Program-made: the position numbers and the translations under genes
Part shown: in pieces, positions 15,789-23,708 of the stretch
Layout of the letters: each line of letters opens with the position of its first letter
Numbering within the stretch: the first letter of the stretch is position 1
The notes under the pieces: model-generated
What the model was told of the DNA's origin: nothing
The model's input: the letters and a program-made list of their open reading frames with translations, nothing else
The model's database searches: none
Assembly: GCF_003325475.1 (NCBI RefSeq)
Contig: NZ_CP029495.1
Span: 1,798,001 to 1,862,000, forward strand
Length of the DNA: 64,000 bases
Direction of reading: 5' to 3'
Source of the DNA: Chromobacterium phragmitis
Lineage (GTDB): Bacteria; Pseudomonadota; Gammaproteobacteria; Burkholderiales; Chromobacteriaceae

Positions 15789-15885
15789 GTTTTCTCCTTG
15801 TGCCGCTTGGCGGCCAGGCGAGCCGCCGCGGGTAGATTCAACCGCCTAAGTTATCACGCGCGGCCCCGGCCGGCCAGCCGCGGCC

Positions 15886-17091
15886 TTAGCGCGCGGCGGC
15901 CTTTGCGGCCTTTTGCGGCGCGGGTTTGACCGGGCTCAGCAGCCGACACAGCAGGCCGCCGGCCAACATCGCCCACAGCGGCGCGCCCAGGCCGGCGATG
16001 CTGACGCCGGAAGCCGCCACCACGAAGGTGAGCAGCGCCGCCTCGCGGTGTTCGCCGTCGGCCAGCGCCGCGCCCAGCGACGACGCCAGCGTGCCGAACA
16101 GCGCCAGCCCGGCCGCGGCCACCACCAGCGCCTTGGGCAGCAGCAGCACCCAGGCGGCCAGCGCGCCGCCCATCAGGCCCAGGCCGATGTAGAGCAGGCC
16201 GCAGAACAGGCCGGCCACGTAGCGGCGGCTGCGGTCCGGATGGGATTCCGGCCCGGTGCAGATGGCGGCGATGATGGCCGCCAGCGTGACGCCGTGGCCG
16301 CCCAGCGGCGCGGTCAGCAGGGAGGCGACGCCCAGCGTCGTCACCGGCGAACGGGCGGGCAAGTCGTAGCCGGACGCGCGCAGCACCGCCATGCCGGGGA
16401 GGAATTGGCTGGTCAGCGCCAGCAGGGCCAGCGGCAGGGCCAGGTTGACGAAGGCGCTCCACGACCACGCCGGCGGGGTGAACAGCGGGGCGGCCAGGCC
16501 TTGCCAGCTGCCGGCGGCCGGCGCGTGGATCTGTCCCAGGCTCAGCGCCACGCCGGCGGCGATGGCCGCCAGCAGCGCCCAGCGCGGGAAGAGGCGCCGG
16601 CCGATGAAGAACAGCGCCGCCATCGGCAGCACCAGCGCCAGATCGCGCGCCGCCTCGGCCACCACGTCGCCGACGAAGCGGAACAGGATGCCGGCCAGCA
16701 GCGCCGCCGCCAGCGCCGGCGGAAACAGCCGCATCAGCCGGTCGAACATGCCGCTGACGCCCACCAGCGTGACGATGGCGGCGGCGGCCAGGAAGGCGCC
16801 CACCGCTTCCGGGTAAGGCGTGCCGGGCAGCGCGGTCAGCAGCAGCGCCGCGCCAGGCGTGCTCCAGGCGGTGATCACCGGCGCTTTCCAGCGCCAGCTG
16901 AGCCAGGCGCCGGCCACCCCGGAGCCGATGGACACCGCCCACACCCAGGACGCCAGTTGCGGCTCGCTGAGGCCGGCCGACTGCGCGGCGTGGACGATGA
17001 TCAAAAAGGGGCCGGAATAGCCGACCAGCAGGGCCAGAACGGCGGCCAGCAGGGTGGAAGGGGCGGCGTCGCGCCGCAGGGTTTGCCACAT
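15886..17091 (-). CDS. BenE-family (benzoate/H+ symporter-like) membrane transporter
   Basis: 401-aa inner-membrane protein with about eleven or twelve hydrophobic segments. The segments VGYSGPFLIIVHAAQSAGLS and APVITAWSTPGAALL with LPLGGHGVTLAAI-like loops (here TAPLGGHGVTLAAI) identify the BenE/YdcO family. Known members import benzoate, but no aromatic-degradation genes are nearby, so the substrate is open. The start at 17091 is preferred over ATG 17115 because AGGAGA lies six bases upstream. It is divergent from the cupin gene at 17224, sharing a 132-bp promoter region. Confidence 0.82.
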   Translation of the reverse strand: MWQTLRRDAAPSTLLAAVLALLVGYSGPFLIIVHAAQSAGLSEPQLASWVWAVSIGSGVAGAWLSWRWKAPVITAWSTPGAALLLTALPGTPYPEAVGAFLAAAAIVTLVGVSGMFDRLMRLFPPALAAALLAGILFRFVGDVVAEAARDLALVLPMAALFFIGRRLFPRWALLAAIAAGVALSLGQIHAPAAGSWQGLAAPLFTPPAWSWSAFVNLALPLALLALTSQFLPGMAVLRASGYDLPARSPVTTLGVASLLTAPLGGHGVTLAAIIAAICTGPESHPDRSRRYVAGLFCGLLYIGLGLMGGALAAWVLLLPKALVVAAAGLALFGTLASSLGAALADGEHREAALLTFVVAASGVSIAGLGAPLWAMLAGGLLCRLLSPVKPAPQKAAKAAAR

Positions 17092-17223
17092 GGCGACTCT
17101 CCTGATGAAAACCAATGTCGCCAGCGTGCCACGCCCGCCTTGGCGCGGGCTCCCACAAGCGGGCCAAACAGTTTATGCTGGACCGCATCTGTTCTATATA
17201 ACAGCCATCCTCAGGAGCCCCGC

Positions 17224-17553
17224 ATGCAGCTGACCGGCATTCCCTTCGGCGTCACCGACTGGACCGATGTCCCCGCGACCGAGCATCCCGGCGAGCAGGG
17301 CCGCGCCTGCTGGCGCACCCGCCAGTTCGGCGACATCCGGGTGCGGATGGTGGAATACACGGCCGGCTACCTGGCCGACCACTGGTGCGAGAAGGGCCAT
17401 ATCCTGCTGTGCCTGGAGGGCGAGCTGCACACCGAGCTGGACGACGGCCGCGTCTTCGTCCTCAGCCCCGGCATGAGCTACCAGGTGGCGGATCGGGCCG
17501 AGGCTCATCGCTCCCGCGCGCCGCATGGCGCCAAGCTGTTCATCGTCGACTAA
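17224..17553 (+). CDS. DHCW-motif cupin-fold protein
   Basis: 109-aa single-domain cupin. The central ADHWCEKGHILLCLEGEL followed by FVLSPGMSYQVAD gives the two cupin motifs; the D-H-x-C-x-K-G-H cluster is the hallmark of this small family and probably binds a metal. Its function is unknown. ATG 17224 has CAGGAG upstream. It is the first gene of a short run with the MocR-type regulator, whose ATG follows four bases after this stop, so the two are likely co-transcribed. Confidence 0.8.
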   Translation: MQLTGIPFGVTDWTDVPATEHPGEQGRACWRTRQFGDIRVRMVEYTAGYLADHWCEKGHILLCLEGELHTELDDGRVFVLSPGMSYQVADRAEAHRSRAPHGAKLFIVD

Positions 17554-17557
17554 GCCC

Positions 17558-18979
17558 ATGCCGCAATACCAGGACATCGCCCGGCTGCTGCAGGCCCGTC
17601 TGGACGCCGGCGAATTCCCGCCCGGCGGCAAGCTGCCCTCGGTGCGGCAACTGGCCGCCCATCACGGCGTCAACAGCCTGACCGCGCTGGCCGCCTACCG
17701 CTGGCTGGAGCAGAAGCAGCGGGTGGTGGCCCGGCCGCGCGCCGGCTTCTACGCCGCCTTGCCGGCGCGCGCCGAGGGCTTGGCCCAGGCGCCCGCGCTG
17801 CCGTCGCCTGCCACGCTGGTGGACGTGGACAGCCGCATGTCGCAGCTGGTGGCGCTGTCGGCGTCGGACGTGGCGGTGCAGCTGCACATGGCCGAGGCCC
17901 ACCACAGCCTGTACCCGTCGGCGGAGTTGGCGCGGCGGCTGCAGCAGACGCTGCTGCGCCAGCCGGAGCTGATCGGCGCCTATCTGCCGGCCGCCCGCCA
18001 CCAGCGGCTATGCCTGCAGCTGCGGCAGATGGCGTCCGGCTGGCAGCTGGAGGTGAAGCCGGACGAGATCCTGTTCTGCAACGGCATCACCGAGGGCATC
18101 AGCCTGGCGCTGCGCCATCTGACCCGGCCCGGCGACACGGTGGCGGTGGAGACGCCGGTGTATTTCGGCCTGCTGCAGACGCTGGCGGCGCTGGGACTGA
18201 AGGCGTTGGAGATTCCCTGCACGCCGGACGCCGGGCTGTCGCTGGAGGCGCTGGAATTCGCGCTGCAATACGGCCCGCAGGTGCGCTGCCTGGTGACGGT
18301 GACCAATTACCAGAACCCCACCGGCGCGCTGATGCCGGACGACAACAAGAAGCGGCTGCTGGCGCTGGCGCGCCGCCACGGCATCGCCGTCATCGAGGAC
18401 GACGTGTTCGGCGAGCTGTACTTCGGCAAGCGCCGGCCGACGCCGCTGAAAGCCTGGGACCGCGACGGCGACGTGATCTACTGCGCGTCGTTCACCAAGA
18501 GCCTGGCGCCGTCGTTCCGGCTGGGCTGGTTGTCCGGCGGCCGCCACCACGCGGCGCTGGAGCGGCTGCGCGCCAGCAGCAGCCTGGTCAGCCCGGCGCT
18601 GCTGCTGGGCGCGTTGGGCGACTTGCTGGCCAGCGGCGACTACGCGCGCATCTCGCAACGGCTGCGCGCGCGGCTGGCCGAGCAGATGGAGCGGGTGGCC
18701 GACGCCGCGCTGGCCGCTTTCCCGCGCGGCACCCGGCTGCGGCGGCCGCAGGGCGGGCTGTTGCTGTGGGTGGAGGGGCCGGAGCGCCTGGACAGCGGCC
18801 GGCTGCTGGAGGCGGCGCTGAAGGAGTCGATCAGCTTCGCGCCGGGCATGCTGTTCTCGGCCGAGCCCCGCTTCCGCCACTGCCTGCGGCTGAACTTCGG
18901 CCAGCCTTGGGACGCGGCGCAGCAGGCGGCCATCGCCCGGCTGGGCGCGCTGGCCGCCGAACAACTGAGGACCACATGA
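17558..18979 (+). CDS. MocR/PdxR-type transcriptional regulator (GntR HTH plus aminotransferase domain)
   Basis: 473-aa fusion regulator. Residues ~1-70 are a GntR winged helix (YQDIARLLQARLDAGEFPPG, LPSVRQLAAHHGV). The remainder is a fold-type I aminotransferase domain with the N-Y-Q-N-P-T-G segment and the PLP lysine K314 in SFTKSLAPSFRLGW. Such proteins sense PLP or an amino acid rather than catalyse turnover. The effector and targets are unknown; adjacency suggests control of the cupin-GNAT-oxidase run or the divergent BenE gene. It overlaps the next gene by ATGA. Confidence 0.88.
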   Translation: MPQYQDIARLLQARLDAGEFPPGGKLPSVRQLAAHHGVNSLTALAAYRWLEQKQRVVARPRAGFYAALPARAEGLAQAPALPSPATLVDVDSRMSQLVALSASDVAVQLHMAEAHHSLYPSAELARRLQQTLLRQPELIGAYLPAARHQRLCLQLRQMASGWQLEVKPDEILFCNGITEGISLALRHLTRPGDTVAVETPVYFGLLQTLAALGLKALEIPCTPDAGLSLEALEFALQYGPQVRCLVTVTNYQNPTGALMPDDNKKRLLALARRHGIAVIEDDVFGELYFGKRRPTPLKAWDRDGDVIYCASFTKSLAPSFRLGWLSGGRHHAALERLRASSSLVSPALLLGALGDLLASGDYARISQRLRARLAEQMERVADAALAAFPRGTRLRRPQGGLLLWVEGPERLDSGRLLEAALKESISFAPGMLFSAEPRFRHCLRLNFGQPWDAAQQAAIARLGALAAEQLRTT

Positions 18980-19488
18980 TAGAAAACGGCTTGCTGATCC
19001 GCCCGGCCGAGGCGGCCGAGCTGCCGCTGCTGGCGCGGATAGAACGCCGCGCCGCGCGGCTGTTTTCCCCGGACGATCTGCCGTCCGCCCTGTCCGAGCG
19101 CACGCTGCCGGCCGAGACCCTGAGCGCCGCCCGCGACGCCGGCCTGTTGTGGGTGGCGGACGACGCGGGCTGGGTGGTCGGCTTCGCGCTGGCGGAGATC
19201 GCGGACGGCCAGCTGCATCTGTCCGAGATGGACGTGGACCCGGACCACGCCCGCCGCGGCATCGGCTCGGCGCTGCTGCGGCACGCGCTGGCCCAGGCCT
19301 GGCTGCGCGGCTGCGCCGCCGTCACGCTCACCACCTTCGCCCATCTGCCGTGGAACGCGCCGTTCTACCGCCGCCACGGCTTTATGGAATTCGAGCCGCC
19401 GGCCGGCAGCGCGCTGGCGGACCAGCTGCGCGCCGAGGCGGCGGCCGGGCTGCGCAACCGCGTCGCGATGCGGCGCGCCCAGGCATGA
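18976..19488 (+). CDS. GNAT family N-acetyltransferase
   Basis: 170-aa acyl-CoA transferase. The acetyl-CoA loop is VDPDHARRGIGSALL (R-R-G-I-G-S), and FYRRHGFMEFE is the C-terminal motif of the family. The substrate is unknown; relatives acetylate small amines or amino acids. The ATG at 18976 overlaps the regulator stop (ATGA), and the FAD oxidoreductase starts 10 bp after its own stop, so the genes from 17224 to 20590 appear to form one transcription unit. Confidence 0.85.
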   Translation: MIENGLLIRPAEAAELPLLARIERRAARLFSPDDLPSALSERTLPAETLSAARDAGLLWVADDAGWVVGFALAEIADGQLHLSEMDVDPDHARRGIGSALLRHALAQAWLRGCAAVTLTTFAHLPWNAPFYRRHGFMEFEPPAGSALADQLRAEAAAGLRNRVAMRRAQA

Positions 19489-19498
19489 GGACAGGCAG

Positions 19499-20590
19499 AT
19501 GGACAGGATAGACACCGTCGTGATCGGCGCCGGCGTGGTCGGCCTGGCCGTGGCCAAGAGGCTGGCCGAGGCCGGGCGCGAGGTGGTGATCGTCGAAGCG
19601 GAGCAGGCGATAGGCCAGCACGCCTCCAGCCGCAACAGCGAGGTGATCCACGCCGGCCTGTACTACCCGGCCGGCAGCCTGAAGGCGAAGCTGTGCGTGG
19701 CTGGACGCGACCAGCTGTACCGCTATTGCGCCGAGCGTGCGATTCCTCACCGGCGGCTGGGCAAGCTGATCGTCGCCAGCCACGCAGGGCAATTGGCCAA
19801 GCTGGACGCGCTGGAAAAGCAGGCGCGCGTCAATGGCGTGAATGATGTCCAGCGGCTCTCTGCCGACCAGGCCCATGCGCTGGAGCCGGCGCTGGATTGC
19901 GCCGCTGCGCTGCTGTCGCCGTCCACCGGCATCATAGACAGCCACGCGCTGATGCTGGCCTTGCTGGGCGACGCCGAGGCCGCCGGCGCGCAGCTGGCGC
20001 TGGGCTCGCCGCTGGAGGGCGGCGCGGTCACCGCAGACGGCATCGCGCTGCGCGTCGCCGGCATGGCGCTGCTGGCGGACAAGGTGGTCAACGCCGCCGG
20101 CCTGTTCGCGCCCGATGTCGCCCGCTCGCTGGCGGGCTTGCCGCCGGAAACCATTCCCCAGGCCCATTACGCGCGCGGCGTCTATTTCTCGCTGCAGGGC
20201 CGCGCGCCGTTCTCGCGGCTGATCTATCCGCTGCCGGAGCCGGGCGGCCTGGGCAGCCATCTGACGCTGGACCTGGGCGGCCAGGCGCGTTTCGGCCCGG
20301 ACGTGGAGTGGGTGGCCGGCGTGGACTACCGCATCGACCCCGCTCGAGCCGACGCCTTCTGCCAATCCGTTCGGCGCTGGTGGCCGCAGCTGCCGGACGG
20401 CGCGCTGGCGCCCGGCTACGCCGGCATTCGCGCCAAGATCGCCGGCCCCGGCCAGCCGGACGCGGATTTCGTCATCCAGGGTCCGCCAGCGCATGGCGTG
20501 ACGGGCCTGGTCAACCTGTTCGGCATCGAATCCCCGGGGCTGACCAGTTGCCTGGCCATCGCCGACGCTGCGGCCGCGCTGCTCGATTAG
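19499..20590 (+). CDS. FAD-dependent oxidoreductase, L-2-hydroxyglutarate oxidase-like (DAO family)
   Basis: 363-aa flavoprotein. The Rossmann motif VVIGAGVVGLAVAKRL is at ~7-22, followed by NSEVIHAGLYYPAGSLKA, characteristic of the LhgO/L-2-hydroxyglutarate dehydrogenase group; FGIESPGLTSCLAIAD near the C-terminus completes the FAD site. It probably oxidises a 2-hydroxy acid such as L-2-hydroxyglutarate and passes electrons to the quinone pool or oxygen. E. coli LhgO is longer (422 aa), so exact substrate identity is uncertain. Confidence 0.82.
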   Translation: MDRIDTVVIGAGVVGLAVAKRLAEAGREVVIVEAEQAIGQHASSRNSEVIHAGLYYPAGSLKAKLCVAGRDQLYRYCAERAIPHRRLGKLIVASHAGQLAKLDALEKQARVNGVNDVQRLSADQAHALEPALDCAAALLSPSTGIIDSHALMLALLGDAEAAGAQLALGSPLEGGAVTADGIALRVAGMALLADKVVNAAGLFAPDVARSLAGLPPETIPQAHYARGVYFSLQGRAPFSRLIYPLPEPGGLGSHLTLDLGGQARFGPDVEWVAGVDYRIDPARADAFCQSVRRWWPQLPDGALAPGYAGIRAKIAGPGQPDADFVIQGPPAHGVTGLVNLFGIESPGLTSCLAIADAAAALLD

Positions 20591-20634
20591 AGCAAATCGC
20601 TTACAATCCCCGGCAAAGGGAGAATCCAACCAGC

Positions 20635-21399
20635 ATGCTGATCCTGAACCAAAGACAACAAGAACTGCTGGACATGGTGAAGCGCGAAAGCTACGTCAGC
20701 GTGGAAAAGCTGGCCGACCATTTCGCCGTCACCCGCCAGACCATACGCCGCGACATTTCGCTCTTGGCCGAGCACCAGCAGCTGCAGCGCTACCATGGCG
20801 GCGCCAGCGTGCTGTCCAGCGTGGAAAACGTCGCCTATCAGGCGCGGCAGGTGCTGTGCATCGAGGAGAAGCGGCGCATCGCCGCCAGCCTGGCGCGGCA
20901 CATCCCGGACAACGCGTCCTTGTTCATCAATCTGGGCACCACCACCGAAGAGGTGGCCAAGGCGCTGCACCGCCACCGCGGCCTGAGGGTGATCACCAAC
21001 AATCTGCACGTGGCCGAGCAGATGTGCGACTACCCGGACTGCGAGGTGATCGTGCTGGGCGGCTCGCTGCGCAAGCGTGACCGCGGCCTGACCGGCGAAG
21101 CGACGGTGCAGATGATCCGCCAGTTCCGCGTCGACTACGGCATCATCGGCGTGTCCAGCATCGAATCCGATGGCACGCTGCGCGATTACGACTACCGCGA
21201 GGTGCGCACCACCGAGGCCATCATCCAGCAGTCGCGCCAGGTGTTCCTGGCGGCCGACCACAGCAAGTTCGACCGCCCGGCGCTGGTGGAGCTGGGCCGG
21301 CTGTCCCAGGTCGCCGCGCTGTTCACCGACAAGCCGGTGCCGGCGGGCATCGCCCGCATCATGCAGGAGTGCGGCACCCAGCTGCACATCGCGGAATAA
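20635..21399 (+). CDS. glpR: DeoR-family transcriptional repressor, GlpR-like
   Basis: 254-aa repressor. The N-terminal helix-turn-helix reads VEKLADHFAVTRQTIRRDI (the DeoR signature), and the C-terminal sugar-phosphate-sensing domain has INLGTTTEEVAKAL and DYREVRTTEAIIQQS. The sequence resembles GlpR, which responds to glycerol-3-phosphate. No glp genes are in the window, so the name rests on similarity alone. The start at 20635 follows GGGAG at somewhat long spacing. The 44-bp gap after the oxidoreductase has no terminator, but its regulon need not include it. Confidence 0.78.
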   Translation: MLILNQRQQELLDMVKRESYVSVEKLADHFAVTRQTIRRDISLLAEHQQLQRYHGGASVLSSVENVAYQARQVLCIEEKRRIAASLARHIPDNASLFINLGTTTEEVAKALHRHRGLRVITNNLHVAEQMCDYPDCEVIVLGGSLRKRDRGLTGEATVQMIRQFRVDYGIIGVSSIESDGTLRDYDYREVRTTEAIIQQSRQVFLAADHSKFDRPALVELGRLSQVAALFTDKPVPAGIARIMQECGTQLHIAE

Positions 21400-21531
21400 G
21401 GGCCGTCGATCCGGCCCGAATCCCGCGCCGCGCGGGTCCGGAATACTGTGCAAGCTTTTGTTAGCGTCCCCGATTCCGCTAAGTGTTTTTGCTATGCTGA
21501 AGCATCGGACCCCCGCCAAGGCAGGTGCTTC

Positions 21532-22311
21532 ATGCAGCCCACTCTCGGCGCGCAGGCGGGCAGCATGCTGTTCCGCGACGCTTCCGGCCGCTACTGCGCC
21601 AGCCTGGCCGGCTATCGCTTCCTGAGCGCGTTCCAGCCCATTTTTTACAAAGGCGGCAGCCTGTTCGGCCACGAGGCGCTGCTGCGCGTGGTGGACGAGG
21701 GCGGCGAATGGCATGCGCCTGACCGCTTCCTCGCCTCGCTGGCGCCGGACATGGCGCTGGAGGCCGACCGCCTGGCGCGGCTGATCCACGTGCGCAACTT
21801 CGCCCAGAGCGGCCAGGGCGGCTGCCTGTGCCTGAACCTGATGCCGGCCACGGTGCAGGAAGACCAGAGCGGCCGCACCCACCTGCCGCTGCTGAGCAGC
21901 ATGCTGCAAAGCGTGGAGCTGGACAGCGGCGGCGTGATCTTCGAGTTGCCGGAATTCGAGGTGGAGCACCACGGCCAGCCGCTGCTGAACGGCATGCGCC
22001 ACGCGGCGGAAATGGGCTTCGGCCTGGCGGTGGACGATTTCGGCGCGCTGCCCGCCCGCCGCGACAGGATGGGCGAGCTGAGCCCGGACATCATCAAGAT
22101 CGACCGCAGCCTGCTGCTGGACCACATGGCGGGCCAGACGCAAAGACTGCCGGCGCTGCTGGAATTCGGCTGGCAGATCGGCAGCCGGATGCTGGTTGAA
22201 GGAATAGAAACCGCCGAGCAGCTGGAAGCGATGCGCGCGCTCGGCGTGGAGCTGTATCAGGGCTTCTTCCTGGGCCGGCCGGGCGAGTTGGCGGTGGTCC
22301 GCCAGCTGTAG
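21532..22311 (+). CDS. EAL-domain protein (putative c-di-GMP phosphodiesterase)
   Basis: 259-aa stand-alone EAL domain, no membrane segment or sensor domain. Motifs present: E-A-L-L-R at 48-52, N-L-M-P, F-E-L-P-E (for F-E-L-T-E), V-D-D-F-G, I-K-I-D and V-E-G-I-E-T. These cover the metal and substrate ligands, so hydrolysis of c-di-GMP is plausible, although loop 6 after DDFG is shorter and altered (ALPARRDRM), which in some relatives abolishes activity. An upstream in-frame ATG (21448) is possible; 21532 is preferred because homology starts after it. Confidence 0.83.
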   Translation: MQPTLGAQAGSMLFRDASGRYCASLAGYRFLSAFQPIFYKGGSLFGHEALLRVVDEGGEWHAPDRFLASLAPDMALEADRLARLIHVRNFAQSGQGGCLCLNLMPATVQEDQSGRTHLPLLSSMLQSVELDSGGVIFELPEFEVEHHGQPLLNGMRHAAEMGFGLAVDDFGALPARRDRMGELSPDIIKIDRSLLLDHMAGQTQRLPALLEFGWQIGSRMLVEGIETAEQLEAMRALGVELYQGFFLGRPGELAVVRQL

Positions 22312-22514
22312 CGCGCGCCCGCGTACTGTGGCCAACTCACAAAACATCAATCAATGATCCGTGGTGCAAGACACCGCTCCAGGCAAGTGGTGTGTTTCGT
22401 CCGAGTTTAGGTCCTTGCAAGAATCACACGGGCTGGCATTGCCATGATTTTAATATCAAAATTTTGACGGCATAATTTTTATGCACCACAATCTGGTGGT
22501 TTTCACCTGACGTT

Positions 22515-22541
22515 TCGGGTGGCTAATTACAAGTTAGGCGC
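22515..22541 (+). repeat. attC-like right half-site before cassette 1
   Basis: GGCTAATTACAAGTTAGGCG (22521-22540) matches the L'-R' half of an attC site, with core GTTAGGC. The partner left half was not found. The 236-bp gap after the EAL gene is otherwise featureless and lower in GC. Confidence 0.6.
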
Positions 22542-22547
22542 TGTTAC

Positions 22548-22952
22548 ATGCACCGCTCTGTGAATCAATTGCTAGATGAGCTGCCCTCAACACGAGGCAA
22601 TCCAATTGAAGTCGAGGGCATTCTTAACGTGCAGCCTGAGGGCTATGAGCTTCTTCACTATCCAAAGTCTGAGCGCCGTGCGAATGACGAAGTTAGTGGC
22701 CCAATCTATCGATCTAGTGTTTGGCTAGCTTTTGGCAATGGGAGCATTCAGCCCAATCATTCTGCTCTTGCTCATTGGCTTGGAAAAAGAGTTCGAGTGC
22801 ATGGCATTGTTCAAACCACATCCAATCCTTCACCCGAGCGCAAGTTTCATCATCACGGTGGCTTTGGTCCTTATGGGGTCTGGTTGGCGCAATTAGAAGT
22901 TTTCTCAATTCAGCGGGTTACTTCGGAAAATCGGCATGAAAAAAGCGCCTAA
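22548..22952 (+). CDS. Integron-cassette hypothetical protein 1
   Basis: 134-aa protein of unknown function beginning eight bases after an attC core and ending with a TAA inside the next attC R'' box, the usual layout of a gene cassette. The content suggests a small beta-rich, OB-fold-like domain (IEVEGILNVQPEGYELL, WLGKRVRVHGIVQ, GVWLAQLEVFSIQR). There are no catalytic motifs, signal peptide or membrane segment. Base composition is clearly less GC-rich than the neighbouring core genes. It has no obvious promoter of its own. Confidence 0.65.
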   Translation: MHRSVNQLLDELPSTRGNPIEVEGILNVQPEGYELLHYPKSERRANDEVSGPIYRSSVWLAFGNGSIQPNHSALAHWLGKRVRVHGIVQTTSNPSPERKFHHHGGFGPYGVWLAQLEVFSIQRVTSENRHEKSA

Positions 22953-23043
22953 CCTTTCGGTCAACGTGACAGCCCAAAGCTGCGCTTTGGGTTCCCTCCA
23001 TTGCTGCGCAGCTCTGGCGGCAGCTTACGTCTAGCATTAGCGT
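22945..23043 (+). repeat. attC-like recombination site between cassettes
   Basis: Starts GCGCCTAAC (R''), then GGTCAACGTGACAGC (L''), an imperfect palindromic middle, CAGCTTACGTC (L') and CATTAGCG (R'). The outer boxes are complementary with mismatches, as expected for attC. About 99 bp. Confidence 0.65.
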
Positions 23044-23064
23044 TCAAGGGAAGGAAACAGCGCC

Positions 23065-23550
23065 GTGGACTTTCACACAAAATCTGACATCGAAAGCTCA
23101 ATCCTGCGGATAGATGAGTTGCTTGCCTGCGGCATATTCCAGCCGACCAATTCTCGTCATGTGCTCTTTCGGGCTGCATTCATCGAGCTTCTCATCGCTC
23201 TTCGTGACCTGATGTACAAGTCCGAAAAGCTCGGTCGACGCATTGCTTTCGCCGACGACGTCAAGCAGACCGAGAAAATCAAAGATGTCACCCACCTCAT
23301 AAAGTACGTGAGGGACGCGCTTTGCCACCCAGACTCTGAGAATCACTACATCGAGGAGGGCATGAAGGCAACCTTCAACGTGGTCTTCGGTCAAGCGAGT
23401 TTGTTAAAAATCGGGGATTTTGAGCAATCATCAAAATACCATGACGACATATGCTTTTTCTTTGGCTCGCAGGGAATCTATCTCCAGCGCCACGTCGTCC
23501 GCGCATTCAACGAAGCCAAGGCCCACTTGCTTCCGCTAGTTGAAAACTAA
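23065..23550 (+). CDS. Integron-cassette hypothetical protein 2
   Basis: 161-aa soluble protein of unknown function, moderate GC. It starts MDFHTKSDIESSILRIDELL and contains a helix-rich middle with FIELLIALRDLMYKSEKLG and YVRDALCHP, which resembles HEPN-like or abortive-infection-adjacent small helical proteins but without the R-x4-6-H catalytic motif being clear (R-D-A-L-C-H is present at ~92-97). It lies between an attC site and a truncated attC start, so it is the second cassette. The function is not assignable from sequence alone. Confidence 0.6.
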   Translation: MDFHTKSDIESSILRIDELLACGIFQPTNSRHVLFRAAFIELLIALRDLMYKSEKLGRRIAFADDVKQTEKIKDVTHLIKYVRDALCHPDSENHYIEEGMKATFNVVFGQASLLKIGDFEQSSKYHDDICFFFGSQGIYLQRHVVRAFNEAKAHLLPLVEN

Positions 23551-23565
23551 CAACCGCGCACCCCG
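23545..23565 (+). repeat. Truncated attC start after cassette 2
   Basis: The stop codon of cassette 2 lies in ACTAAC (an R''-like box) followed by AACCGCGC; the expected remainder is missing and REP palindromes begin instead. Confidence 0.4.
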
Positions 23566-23590
23566 GGTATTGCCAAGATGGGCATGGCTT

Positions 23591-23626
23591 GGCGGAACTC
23601 CCGGCTTTGCCGGGATTCCGCCCTAC
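23591..23626 (-). repeat. REP-like palindrome, family A (copy 2, inverted)
   Basis: GGCGGAACTCCCGG ... CCGGGATTCCGCCCTAC; it pairs head-to-head with copy 3 at 23642-23676 across 15 bp. Confidence 0.7.
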
Positions 23627-23641
23627 GGTTGAGGATTTCGA

Positions 23642-23676
23642 GTAGGGCGGATGCCCCGTTCACGGGGTGATCCGCC
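23642..23676 (+). repeat. REP-like palindrome, family A (copy 3)
   Basis: GTAGGGCGGATGCCCCG ... CGGGGTGATCCGCC, directly downstream of the MFS gene, possibly its transcript end. Confidence 0.7.
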
Positions 23677-23708
23677 GCTCGCTGCGCCCCCATTAAGCGA
23701 AACCTCCA

